In this document: positions 23,469-34,009 of the stretch, one piece after another
How positions within the stretch are numbered: position 1 is the first letter of the stretch
Layout of the letters: each line of letters starts with the position of its first letter
Origin: Sarcocystis neurona
Taxonomy: Eukaryota > Apicomplexa > Conoidasida > Eucoccidiorida > Sarcocystidae
Length of the DNA stretch: 64,000 nt
Direction of reading: 5' to 3'
Assembly: GCA_000727475.1 (NCBI GenBank)
Contig: KL647289.1
Span: 5,212,019 to 5,276,018 of the forward strand
Made by a program: the position numbers and the translations under genes
Notes under the pieces: model-generated
Seen by the model: only the letters and a program-made list of their open reading frames with translations
Told to the model about the DNA's origin: nothing
The model's database searches: none

Positions 23469-24949
23469 CTAGCCCCATAATGCAAGGATACCTTTATTAT
23501 TTTTTGTGGCGTAGTCACGTCCTGCCACGTACGCGACAAACTTTATTTCATTGTTTGATATTACCGCCTCCCGCACACAATGGTCATCGATCTGCTGTCT
23601 CTCTACGTGCGGATACGCGTTACGAACGAGTCCGCAGGAGCCTTTCAAGTAGGACAGAAAGCCTCCGACTGAGAACTGGCGTGCAGCACAATACGGATCT
23701 GAAACGTGATATTTTCTGGTAATGTAGAAACGAGGATTTAGCGGGGCGGGAACTAGCAGCAGTCCTAGTGGACGCTTTGTGAAGGGCTGCCACTCCGATG
23801 CGGGCAAGTGTAGCGCCTCGCGCTTCTCGTCAGTTGAATCGGCGCCCAAAGTAACGACGCGCGAATCACTCGTAAGATCGGAAGTATCCCCAGGGCCAAG
23901 GTCATCCATTGTCCACCAGTGAATATGCATTACCATCGCTGGTAATGTCAAGTTCCCCGTCGACGCTGACGGTTTCACTGTCAAGCGCCATTTGGCACCG
24001 TCGGAATTCTGTGTCACCTGACAAACATCAAAAAGGGATACTAGGTCACGTTCTTATCAGGACGATGTAATTTGCAGGGCGCTTCCGCACCGCACGGACA
24101 CGAAACGTGCACGATTTTTTCCGCTAACCACCTATGTGAAATCCACGGAGATTCAGTATTAGTTCTCACTTGAATCTTCGCTTTTGACGCTAACAGCAAG
24201 GTCTGAAGGTGCGCAGAAGAGTATGCTCGATTTCGGCCAATGGCTTCGTATAGGTCAATGTTGTCAAGGATGCGCTTTACTTTGTTTTTTTCGGCGGCGC
24301 GAACTGCAAAGCTAATAACCCGTCCCCACGGCAAGAAGTCGTGGAACAGGTAAGATCCGACAAGTGATCCCCCCACAAGAGCCGCCTCCACGTTATCCTC
24401 GACGAATGAGCGCGTGACGGCTTCAATGAAGGCCATGGTCATTACATATGTCTCATAATTAAGCTTCCGGCGAGCAAAGGCTGATTCAGTCTGCCACATC
24501 TTCTTCAGCCACTGCGCTCTTTCAGAACCTTCCCAACTCACAAGGACGTCTCGCATATACACCACAGGTAGGCTGCGGGTACAGCGTGACTTGTCCTCAT
24601 GTGTTATGGCAAGGTCCTGACTCAAGCGTAAATTCTGTACTAGGATCAGCAGTGTAACGTCGAGCTGACTCCAAAGCATAAGAACAAACCCTACACATGC
24701 AAGACACAGCAGACTGGCCGCCTTCTGCCACCGCTGCTTTAAATGAATCCGTCGGAGCCGCAGGAAACGCAGAGCATGGTACCCCCTCGCCTCGCGTTCG
24801 GAAGTAGGTAGTATCATCCGGTAGGTTCTTGTCGTAGGTGCGTCTGCAGGTTTATTGTGGTCGCTGCATGCCATAAGTGGAACTTCACCCAGCGTCAATG
24901 GGCGCGCAAATCCTGGTGGGATCGCGCCTGTTTCTGCCTTGGCTCTCAT
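23469..24949 (-). CDS. type II membrane protein with a LicD/fukutin-like domain
   Basis: Two exons, 24949-24170 (260 codons) and 24017-23469 (182 codons plus stop), joined in phase 0 by a 152-base GTGAGA...CAG intron; 442 residues. A membrane segment at about residues 77-103 after a basic cytosolic end suggests a Golgi type II topology. Residues 190-208 read ALVGGSLVGSYLFHDFLPW, the nucleotidyltransferase-fold signature of LicD, fukutin and FKRP proteins, which transfer phospho-sugar alcohols to glycans. The second exon carries the later family features: MHIHWW, then PFTKRPLGLLLVPAPLNPRF followed by an HVSDPYC segment. The acidic residues that normally follow PW (a D-D-D-x-D type metal site) are replaced by GRVIS, so transfer activity may be lost or changed. 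A CTACAG acceptor just before ATG 24949 means that an upstream leader or coding exon may exist. Confidence 0.65.
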
Positions 24950-26726
24950 TCTGTAGGAGGCAGCGGACACCACGTAAGGCCTCTACCTCCGGTTTTACTT
25001 GTTCCACCGTAGTGCAGGCTACGGTGGTAAGAGGCTGATTGCATTGGACAGATGCGCTTCCTAGTCGTAAGACTGGGAGCGTTCACAGCGCTAAGACCTG
25101 CGCGTGCGCCGCGTTCTCTTGTCGCTTCGCATTGGGCCCTCCTTCCTCGACGCGACTCTGCCCCGCAGAAAACCCATGCAGAACGGCGTGAGGAGTTACA
25201 TGGTACACAGCCGAAAGATCTGGTCCGTTTAAAGAGGAAGCCGCTTGAAAACATAGAAGAGGGTTCGCAGGCATCAAGAGGAATCTTGTGGGTGCTCATT
25301 ATCGTTAACGATTGTGTTGCACAATGTACAAAACGTACACCGTAGACTTGCAAGCTAACAGGTGACTACGAGCAACCTTACCACGCAGGCCTTGGGTACT
25401 GCAACAGGCGGCAGTGTTCCCAATACTGTATGCCGTCAGCTAATGGCCACTCCGCGCCGAGCCAGGCTCGCTGCGCACGCACTGCAACCAGGCGCACCCA
25501 CTGATGTCCACGGTGCGCGTTGTTCAAACGGCGGTGGAGATAACGCGCTAGTCGACGGCGACCTTCCGCTGCTCTCGCAGTGGGGCAATCCTCGCACGCG
25601 GTATTCTGTCGAAAATAATTCATGCAGAAGAAACAAGGATTTGCGTCAGGTGGTGCTGTGGAATTCTGAATTGTGCCGCTCCGCAGGGTTAGACACTGAC
25701 TGTCACAACATGTTCGAAGCAAATGAATTCCACTGAAAGGGGCATATCCTACCGGGAGAGGACATTTTCATTGCTTCGAATAAGCGCATGTGTTCAAGTT
25801 GATGTTCGAATAAGCGCATGTGTTCGAGTTGATGGATTCCGTGTTTACTTCCACTACACCAGGCTAAATTTCTGTCGTCATATGAAGTAGTTTTCGCCGC
25901 CGAGCGATAGATAAGCAACACATGCGATGCCAAACTGCTTTTTTGACTGGTTATGTTAGACCACGTGTAGATGACGTATCTGTCACAAATACATCAACAG
26001 ACGTCGGTCGTTACGTACACTTTAGAATGCGGGGCTGTCGCTTGTACTGCCTTTTTCCAAGCAACACGATGCCATGCCATACCGCACCTGCGAAGAGGAG
26101 AAAAACACATATGCTTCGTAATGCTTCACAAATACGCCCAATTTCAGTCTCCACACAATTGCAGGTTTGGCGATATGTTCCATGCTGCACGTAGTGCATC
26201 ATTCTCGACGAACGAAGTTGTCTGTTGACCGAATTTTTAGCGCACCATTGTTGTACAGTCATGTACGTGACGACACCAGCAGTGCAGCATGTGGTGCAGT
26301 GGTTTTCTCCCCGTGTCTCAGGGGTTTCATCATTGCCACTTGCACCAGTGTCGACACGAATGGTAACAGCCTACTGCGACGGCACTCCACCTCGTGTGTG
26401 GATCTGTTTCACAAGCGCTTACGCTTCCGTGTTTCCTAGGTGAGCGGTACGCGCAGCTGAGCGGAGACTTCTCGTTAAATGCCGAAGCTCTCACTTGGCA
26501 ATGACTATCTTCGACGACAGCGCCTTGGTTCATCCAGATGTTCACACACTCGTGTCTACTTGACTGTACGTGTAAAAGTAGGCAGCGTTGCAGCGCTGCA
26601 TGCGTCGGCATCCGTGGTTCCACCAAATTGTTCAACCTCAGACCCAGAGTAGTGTGAAGAGTGGAAGGAATCAGAGCACTTGCCTGCGACGGCGGTCGTA
26701 CCGTGATTCTCCCTGGCGGTAACGAA
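24950..26726. other. stretch without a supported gene
   Basis: The first 400 bases may hold an upstream exon of the LicD-like gene, since an acceptor sits at its start and a minus-strand frame is open to 25353. Beyond that only short, overlapping, low-pattern frames are present on both strands. A two-copy 30-bp repeat lies at 25775-25834. Confidence 0.3.
25775..25834. repeat. 30-bp tandem duplication
   Basis: TTCGAATAAGCGCATGTGTT is followed by C, A or G, then AGTTGATG. The copies start at 25775 and 25805 and differ at one base. Non-coding. Confidence 0.85.
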
Positions 26727-26984
26727 CTATGGTACACGACGCACTACTAATACGTGTGGCAAAAGAATGCACTTTTCTCCCGTTGAGAACAAATGTGCGA
26801 GGCAGTCCGCACCCGGGAACTCCTTCACCCTCGCGTAGACGTAAACGACAGTGACCACGACTGACAACGACCACCGGCCATTAGAGATAATTTCATCGTC
26901 TCTTGACTCACAAAATATTACTTTAGTATCTGGGTGACTTCGGTTCATATACGTAGATGCACTTGTATACACACGTGGACATAC

Positions 26985-27916
26985 GTTTTGCTGTACTGAA
27001 TGAAGCGGGAGAGCTGTTTCTTCTACGTAAAGGCGCATCGACAGCTGTAGTTCCTGGGGGAGATCGCGCTGCACCAGCGGCAAAGCACCGCGGCGTCGTC
27101 CCTTTTTCCCTTCCTAGGGATCTATTTCAGAGCAAGGATGCAACGGTTCGTACCACGCCTTGCTGCGTGAGAGTATTCATGAAGGATGACGCAGAAAGGA
27201 CAAAGGAAGAGATGACGCTGCCGTCGTACCTCTGAGACGGGTCCGCTTTTGCCCTTTCTGCGTGGTGGTAGTTCTGCTGTAGCTCGCCGCACACGAACTT
27301 CCTTTACTTGATAAACAGCTGGCCACTCGGCCGCGCCTGGAAGAAGTGACAGTAGAGAAAGTGCAGCTATAAGCAGTGCTTAGCTTCCTGTAGAGCAGTT
27401 GTACAATTTTGGGCCCATCTGCACACGACATATGGATTTTGCCTTTGTGATTACTTAATATTCCCGCATTGAGGAGTGTCAAGGCTGTTGTCCCTACCTT
27501 GCTTTATCGTTATCAGAGAAGCTGCGGAAGTCAACGGCTGGGTTGCAGTAACCCTTGTAGTGCTAACCAGATCATGTAAAATGTCCTCCGTATAAGTCAC
27601 GACTACGTAGAACTCTATGGGATCAAACATACATCCGGAGCAATGCACAGTCCACGTCCTACGTACGCCCACTCCAGTGGGCAGCTTGCGGAATAATCCC
27701 GCCGAGGCGCTATAGGTAAGCAACCTACTGGGCTGGAATGAGCAAACAGTAACGCTCTGCAGAGCACGCTCACCAGGGGCGCAAGGCCACTCGGCCTGAC
27801 ACCGCCACGCGAAATCTTCTTTTTGTAAGTCACCTGCTTCGCCGAATTTGGAGGCTTGGCAGCTGCAGTACACTTCCGATGAAGGCAACGAAGGATGGCG
27901 CAATTCAACGAAGGCG
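26985..27916 (-). CDS. unidentified minus-strand exons, cysteine-containing beta-rich protein
   Basis: The clearest exon is 27916-27498 (419 bases), bounded by a strong pyrimidine tract plus GAG acceptor and by GTAGGG. It reads through SSEVYCSCQASKFGEAG, DFAWRCQAEWPCAPGE, RRTWTVHCSGCMFDPIEFYV and VVTYTEDILHD, a cysteine-containing, probably beta-sandwich segment. A second likely exon ends at 26985 before GTATGT and reads LPQELQLSMRLYVEETALPL, also beta-like. The frame beyond that donor reads SLSVVVTVVYVY, which could be a membrane helix if retained. The frame upstream of 27916 looks like a signal peptide but is really the intron's pyrimidine tract. Start, end and intermediate exons are not resolved. 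A plus-strand frame at 26957-27235 is an alternative reading of the second exon. No family is recognised. Confidence 0.35.
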
Positions 27917-28359
27917 CTCAAGGGAAGAAGTTGATAGAGCAGAGCAAAAAAGGAGACGCTCACGGGCCGTCGTAATCGTCAGGGGGGATGCATATATCTG
28001 AAAAGACATTATGCCTCGATGAGGCTGGAGGAATTAAGGAACCAGTTGATCTCTACCTTCGTCTCGCTGTAGCCATCCAACGGGACATATCGCCGAATAA
28101 TCTCGGCTACACACAAATCAAAAAGTGGTTCTGCGCTGCGGCCCCCATTGTATTTTCACTATGCTTTACCGACACTGTCCTATAAACCTACGGCACAAAG
28201 CGATGAGGTGCCAGGGTTAGTTGGCGCAGCGCCATAGTGCCCTCACCAGTACTTCTTCAGGCGTTCTTCCGCCACAAGGAGAATCTCTAAAAAAGGCCGG
28301 TGCCGCAGATCGAAAGCATTGACATCAAGAAGAAAGGAGCACCTTCATCTACATCGTAC

Positions 28360-28790
28360 CGGCATCAACGTCTTTTTCCGCCGTGGCTCTGTTCATCTGC
28401 CGTAGAGCGTCTCGCTTGGCCTGCGTCTCCGTGAGTGCGGAACGACGTAGTTGACGTTGGTCAGCTCGCTGGATACTTACGGCTTCAATTGCCTCGCTAA
28501 AATAATTCTGGAGGTCGTGTGAAAGGCCGGAAGGGGCCTCCTGTAGATATAGGTGTAACGGTAGGAGAGCAGCAAGCTGTAATGCGAGCAAATTATGGAC
28601 GCACAACCCACCTGTAGCTCGTTGAGGTCGGGCGGACCACGTTTGCCAGTGAGCAGTTGAAGAAGGCTCATGAGAGTCTGCGTGTTCCAACTACTGTGGA
28701 GCGCCAGCCAGACGAAAGGGGCACTTGTGGTTCTGTCTTACCTGAAGCAAGCTAAAATGAGTACGACACATGAATGTGTGCTTTGAGAAG
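28360..28790 (-). CDS. unidentified helical exons
   Basis: Three minus-strand exons join in phase 0: one ending at 28742 (HTFMCRTHFSLLQ before GTAAGA), 28677-28612 (SLLQLLTGKRGPPDLNELQ before GTGGGT), and 28540-28360 (NYFSEAIEAVSIQRADQ and LRQMNRATAEKDVDA before GTACGA). If the last donor is not used, the frame stops at 28349. The segment is charged and helical. It may belong to the same gene as the exons at 30.4-34.0 kb, whose last assigned exon also ends in phase 0, or to a separate short gene. A plus-strand frame at 28924-29217 overlaps the upstream side and is not resolved. Confidence 0.4.
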
Positions 28791-30394
28791 GCATAAGTCC
28801 GAGCTGTGTGGGAAGAAACGCTTGCCTGATCAATGGGCTAACGGCGAGACGGACGCGAGCAAAACGAGGCTTCTGAAAGGTGTATTTTGAAGCTGATTCT
28901 GCATTGAACTTTCCTGTGCAGTCATGCAGCGTATTCCCAGTAACAGGTGCGTGGCAGTATTCCCCGCCCAACCACAAGAGGACAGCAAAACTAACGCAAA
29001 TGCTTCTTTCCATGGGACTCTGCAGTGCTTATTTCGCTTAGCTGAAGCCAACTCTACTCCCGTTCTTGATCTTGAAGTGCAGAGTGTTCCACAAAAGATC
29101 TCAGAATACGTTTATTATCTCCACCTTGGAGCGTACATACACCCTGAGACCCTGGCGGCATTTTCAAGGAATCAGGGTATGTCGCCGAGCCGCTACGCCC
29201 GGGATTCAAATAACTGAGTGGAGGAATTTTAATTGAAAATGCACGACTGCAAAGTCATCAGGAAGCATAACCAAAGCACGGCAGGCAACTTTATCACAGC
29301 GGTGCTCCGGTGCGCGATGATCCTGGTGCATACACAGCTCCTCGTGCATGAAATTGGCGAGAAAATTCGAACCACGAACTCGTGGGGGCACAAGTGGAGT
29401 CAAACGGTAGAAGGGACGATGCCAAGAACAAGCACCGCCGTGCACCGTCCACCAGCGCAACCACTGATGTGTGGCCCCTACCAAGCTCACCAGCTGTATG
29501 GGAAGCGTGGAATAACGGCAGATAGAAAGAATCCTGGAGGTCAAGAAACTGAGATGCTCTCCCACATAGAAAGCCCCTTAAGCTGTTGATCGAATGCGTG
29601 AGGTGATCGTTCGCCTGCGGTGCCTGAGGTGGCCCGAATGCTTTGGACGGACCCGATCTCGAGTGTCTTGAAATCTTTGACTAGGATTCTGCGCGGAACA
29701 TCCCCCCGTACCACACTTCTTAAGTGTGCGCGCCCACGAGGCACATACAACATGCTGCAGACTGGGCGTTTATCGGGAAGACGTGATTTCGTCTTCCGTA
29801 CCACGCAATGTCCCCGCAAACGATCTGGTGGTGTTTTAGCCTTTGCCTTCCGGTTTTCTGACTACATTTCCGTGGTGCTCTTGTCGAAGTGGGATCCCTG
29901 CGTTCAAGCATTGTCGACGCTTTTCCCTCAGTTCGTGGAAGCCTGCTTCGGTCGGGTTTATTCTCCCCTTGACCGCTGCAGTTGATTTCCATTTGCAGAT
30001 AATTTTTTCACCTCAAGCCCTACGCACCGCCACGTTTGCGTCGGTAGTCTGTCGGAATACTGCACCCGCGGGTGACACCATCAGGCGCCGACAGTAGGGG
30101 TGCTCCGGTTGCAGGCCGCACCACCGCGAACGGAGGCTTGACGCGGACGTGATGGACTCGTTCCCGTCTAATTGCATAGCAACAAGGATTGTATCAACCG
30201 GCCTTTAGAGTTGCCGCGACTGGGGCATCGTGTGGAACTATCTGTGTTTTCCTCAAACTCAAGACCTGCTACCTGTCTCTTACCTCTGTAGTCTCCTGGT
30301 ATACTTCTCGTCTGCCTGCTGTCCGTTGTACTTTGGCCCGCGTAAATATCCTTTATAGGCTCTTGACCTACACCAATAAAATTGAACAGATTAC
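28791..30394. other. stretch with ambiguous open frames
   Basis: Long frames are open on both strands: plus 28924-29217 (VLDLEVQSVPQKISEYVYYL), minus 29565-29206 (an aromatic-rich frame) and plus 29620-29985. None is flanked by splice signals or has motifs good enough to decide. If the exon groups at 28.4 and 30.4 kb belong to one gene, this is intron plus a few missed exons. Confidence 0.25.
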
Positions 30395-33300
30395 CTGTAC
30401 ACTGTATGTCTCACTACAGTCAAGGTGTCGCTCGACTGGCGTAGAACAACCGCAAGTCGGAAGGGCTTAACTTGTCTCTACATCGTTGCGTATAGGAGCA
30501 ACGACTGTGTCGCCCAACGGCGACATGCGCGGACTTCGGTCGTCCACGAATCGTGTATCCAGAAAGTCCTCTGCGGGGGCCACTTACGTGATAGGACGTA
30601 GATGTCGTCATCCGTACAAGATTTTAGTTGTTCGATTTCTCTAAGTTTACTCCACACTGCGTCCTCTTTGGGTGCTACTCCAGAGGCTTTCAGATAATTC
30701 GCTAGCTCGTGAAGATCTGCCAAGGCGCAGCGTGCATTTTTTGAAAAGATAGTCTCCAGCTTTGATGTGGTTTCGTACATTTTGTCGTGTTTGAATCGCT
30801 ATAATAGCTCATTCATGGTTGAACACACATGTACGCATGTTTGCCTCTATGGAGCTACACGCGACGTAGAATCACGTATGTGCGTGCACGGACCTTCTTT
30901 CGTCAACGGCGGACAGCCGTCTGGCTGGATCGTTTCTGGCGCAGATGGCGTAGTACCTGCCACGACATTGTCTGCTGCGGTAGGCAGAAGCACGCCACCG
31001 CCTTCGTCAGGGGCGATTTCTTGCACGTCCTCAGACAGCGCTTGCTGTATTACTGGATCATCTAATATACCAGAATTATTGGACACATAAGCACACAGCG
31101 GGAGGGTAGAAATCGTGGGCATGCTGCAAGTAGACGCGGGAGGTCAACGACTACACCTGCCCGGGAAAACAGTCCACCGTTTCGGACGTAGCGCAGTGAA
31201 CTGAGGGGGCATACGCACAACAGGCGGACTTACCTCCACCAGTGTTCAACAGGCAGACAGTGCTATGCTTTGCACTACCAAGCAGAAATGAGTGTTCTGA
31301 AACAAAATATCTGCTTCAAGTTTGTATAAGTGGATTCAGCTTGTCAGCTACCACGTCCACTGTTCTACCAATTGCATTGCCAAGCGATCTAATGTACTTT
31401 ACACCACATCGTTGTATACCAGGACATTTTCACTTGGCGCGTTTACACGCAGATCATTATACGGATGAATATTAGCCCGAGAGACGCGAAGGAATAGACA
31501 CGTTTTATGAATGTGTTGCCGTAAATCGCTGTCCTTGTTCCGGAACCAAAAAGATTAAACTCAGGGCGCTTGTCTATACGCACTTGACGGTATATGGAGC
31601 TGTATACCCCGTTGTGACTACACTGCTATAAGACCTGCACAGTCGTCGCGTATACTTATGCCGCATCTGCCTGTTACTAGGAGACACAGAAAAGGCTCTG
31701 TCACAAGGAACGTGTACGAAATGATCGACTGAATTACACCCGATGAGCGTACATGGCGTGTCCCCTTGGGGTGAACGAACCTCACCACAATGCCAGAACA
31801 TCTACAAAAACTGCAGCTTCGCATGCTAAAGAAGGTAGGATTCGACGGAGACAGTAATAGAGTTGGGCGAATAGAGGAGGATGAGTACGTGAGGGAGAAC
31901 TACACGCAGAATGAGAGCTGTAGTGAGATAGACCTCCAAGAGTAGCCACAATTTCTTCTCGGGCGCATCACGAAGACAACGGGTTGGCTGCTGATTCGGG
32001 AACTATTGACTCAACTACGTTATGGACGTTCGAAAGAGCAGGCAATCAATTCCGTCTTCCGTAGAGTGTGCAGCGACAGCTGTCCAAGTTCACAACCTAT
32101 CTTCTAGAAATCCGTTAGCGCTATATTCAATGCATTTGACGTTTGTTGTTAGCTTTGGAAGTCTCATTTTGGGTACCTGGATGGATATGCACAAACTGTA
32201 CAGGCCGAAACATTGGCCAAGTGTTTCTGAGAATCAAACCTTTTTGACCTATGTCCTTTAGAGTTGGAGCCGTATGTGTATTAAGGACTTGGAAGGCCCC
32301 CCACACATAAGCAGGTCTGTTCAGTTCTTCACTTTTCCAGGATCTACTCATGCTGAAAGAGGAGGAAAAGTACTTTAGCGACTGGTGTCGCATTGAAATT
32401 TTGGCCTGAGGCAACTTTAACAAGCTCCTACTTGTGTACGTGGCGGAGTGGTGTTTAGGGGAAGCCCGCTCATGTCACTCTCCACCAGTATTCTACCGCA
32501 AAACACACTGGTGTAGAAGGACCTCCCATACACTGGAAGGCAGAGTTAAGTACGTCTGATGCTCTGTAGACTAGCACGGACAAAGATTACAAACTGTGTA
32601 ATGGACAGTCACGCACAGAACATATCACCTTGCCAACTATAGTGTTTTCAAACCGCTCAGCGTGGCATGATGGTTAGCTCCTTGTGGATTGAAGAGATGT
32701 CGTGCGTGTATGAGTGCAGAGAGGCAATAGCGAGAAAATATTCAGGGTTGCACGCAGTTGTAAGGACGGGTGAGAAGCACATGAAAGACGCGATCGCCAC
32801 TTGCCTGCAATTGAATGAAGCACGCTGTCGCCGCAAGTGCCCCATTTGGTATTCATCCGTAGATACTGGAGCGCGGCATCACGACTTCTTATTTTATTTT
32901 CTTTAAGGTTGTTTGCGAGCACGAACAGGTCTGCACAAAAAGGACCCGTGCGCACGTGCACACCCCGTCGAATTTTGGATCCTGTTGTGATGTGATGAGT
33001 ACGCCAGCACCAACGATTGGTACTTACCAGCAGAGAGGCTAGAACACTTTGTCTACACACACTCTGGTAAAAGCTAATAAAATATTCTGATACAGCTGAA
33101 TGGGTGTGCGGGTGGGTGCATCGTGGAGCTCATATTACATGCTTGTACAAACTCGTGTAGTCAATCAGCTGGACCTGGCATCTGGGCACCTTCACATGCA
33201 ATCTTTAACGTAGTTAGGAAACAGTCGACAGAATACGACGCATAGACGTCATACCTCCAAGATTGGGGTCAGGGCAGGTTCCATCTCCCGAGATTGTCTG

Positions 33301-34009
33301 AGCTTCTGGCGTCCCGGCCATCGTGCTCTGAGAAGGGGGTGTAGAAATAGGGGTAGTATGCTCTGCACCTGCTGAAGAAGAGGTCGTGCTTTCAATGGGC
33401 TGTGAGCTGCTCAGAGCTGGAGCAAGGGGGAGTGAAGGCGTCACATCCACTGATGTGGGCAACCCAACAGGAGGGGCGCTCAAGAGAGTACTTCCATCTG
33501 CTACCGGAATAACGGGAACGACCGCGGGATTTGCGGGTGCCACACTCGTGCTCGTTACAGAGTGAGAGTACACGACGGTTTGAGTGGCCATTCCTATCGA
33601 TGCCAAAGGTGGATACATCACACCTGCAAGCATCAGCAAGTCACACAACGAATGCGGGGCCAGGAGGCCCGGTTTTTCAAACAGCAGTCAGGTCGCTTGA
33701 CTTGCCAACAATGTACTAACCAAAGCATAAAAGGCAACCCTCAATCAAAGTGCCACCCGGGGACTCCTAGCCCGAAACAATTAAGCACCAGCGCGTATGT
33801 AGCTTTCAGCGCGCCATACGCGCTGATTGACCGCACACCCAGGTGTATACGGTATCTTAGTACATACACACCTGTATTTGTAGGGAGCAGCGTTGTTCCC
33901 GGGGGTCTAGTGTATAATCCGTTGATCGGACTAGCCCCCCCTGGACCGCGTAATGGAACGCCGTAGCTGCCTCGGAATCCCCAGAGGCCATAACCGGAGC
34001 CATAAGGCC
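30395..34009 (-). CDS. unidentified protein with Pro/Ser/Thr-rich region and two copies of a short helical domain
   Basis: Exons join in phase 1: 34009-33872 (Gly/Tyr/Pro-rich, YGSGYGLWGFRGSYG), 33623-33255 (123 codons, Pro/Ser/Thr/Val-rich), 32930-32805 (126 bases), 31061-30957 (acidic linker DDPVIQQALSEDVQEI), 30716-30588 (129 bases) and 30435-30395. The 126- and 129-base exons are both phase 1-1 and encode related segments: DLFVLANNLKENKI with later W, C and LHSIA, and DLHELANYLKASGV with later KLREIEQLKSC and YVLS. The intron after the first copy begins with GCAAGT, a GC donor. A Pro-rich part followed by a short helical bundle recalls Sec31 and SRA1-type C-termini, but this is only a guess. 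The 5' exons beyond 34009 and the 3' end below 30395 are not resolved. Confidence 0.5.
31790..31945 (+). CDS. possible 51-residue small protein inside a minus-strand intron
   Basis: ATG at 31790 opens 51 codons to TAG at 31945. The product is very hydrophilic and acidic (RIEEDEYVRENYTQNE) after a short amphipathic helix (HLQKLQLRMLKK). It sits on the opposite strand inside the 1.7-kb GC-AG intron of the preceding gene. Composition is protein-like rather than random, but there is no family match, and a chance frame cannot be excluded. Confidence 0.25.
   Translation: MPEHLQKLQLRMLKKVGFDGDSNRVGRIEEDEYVRENYTQNESCSEIDLQE

Noticed and set aside
24018..24049. A 32-base intron in the LicD-like gene
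   Set aside because: A GTGAGA donor at 24169 gives a 152-base intron in the same phase and drops a Cys-rich stretch that does not fit the family, so the tiny intron is unnecessary.
27780..27840. CPW-WPC domain, suggested by the residues CQAEWPC
   Set aside because: Only the WPC end is present. The CPxxW half and the spacing of the family are missing.
27917..27963. An apparent signal peptide before the cysteine-containing exon
   Set aside because: No in-frame ATG exists, and the hydrophobic stretch is the translation of a pyrimidine tract ending in an acceptor at 27917.
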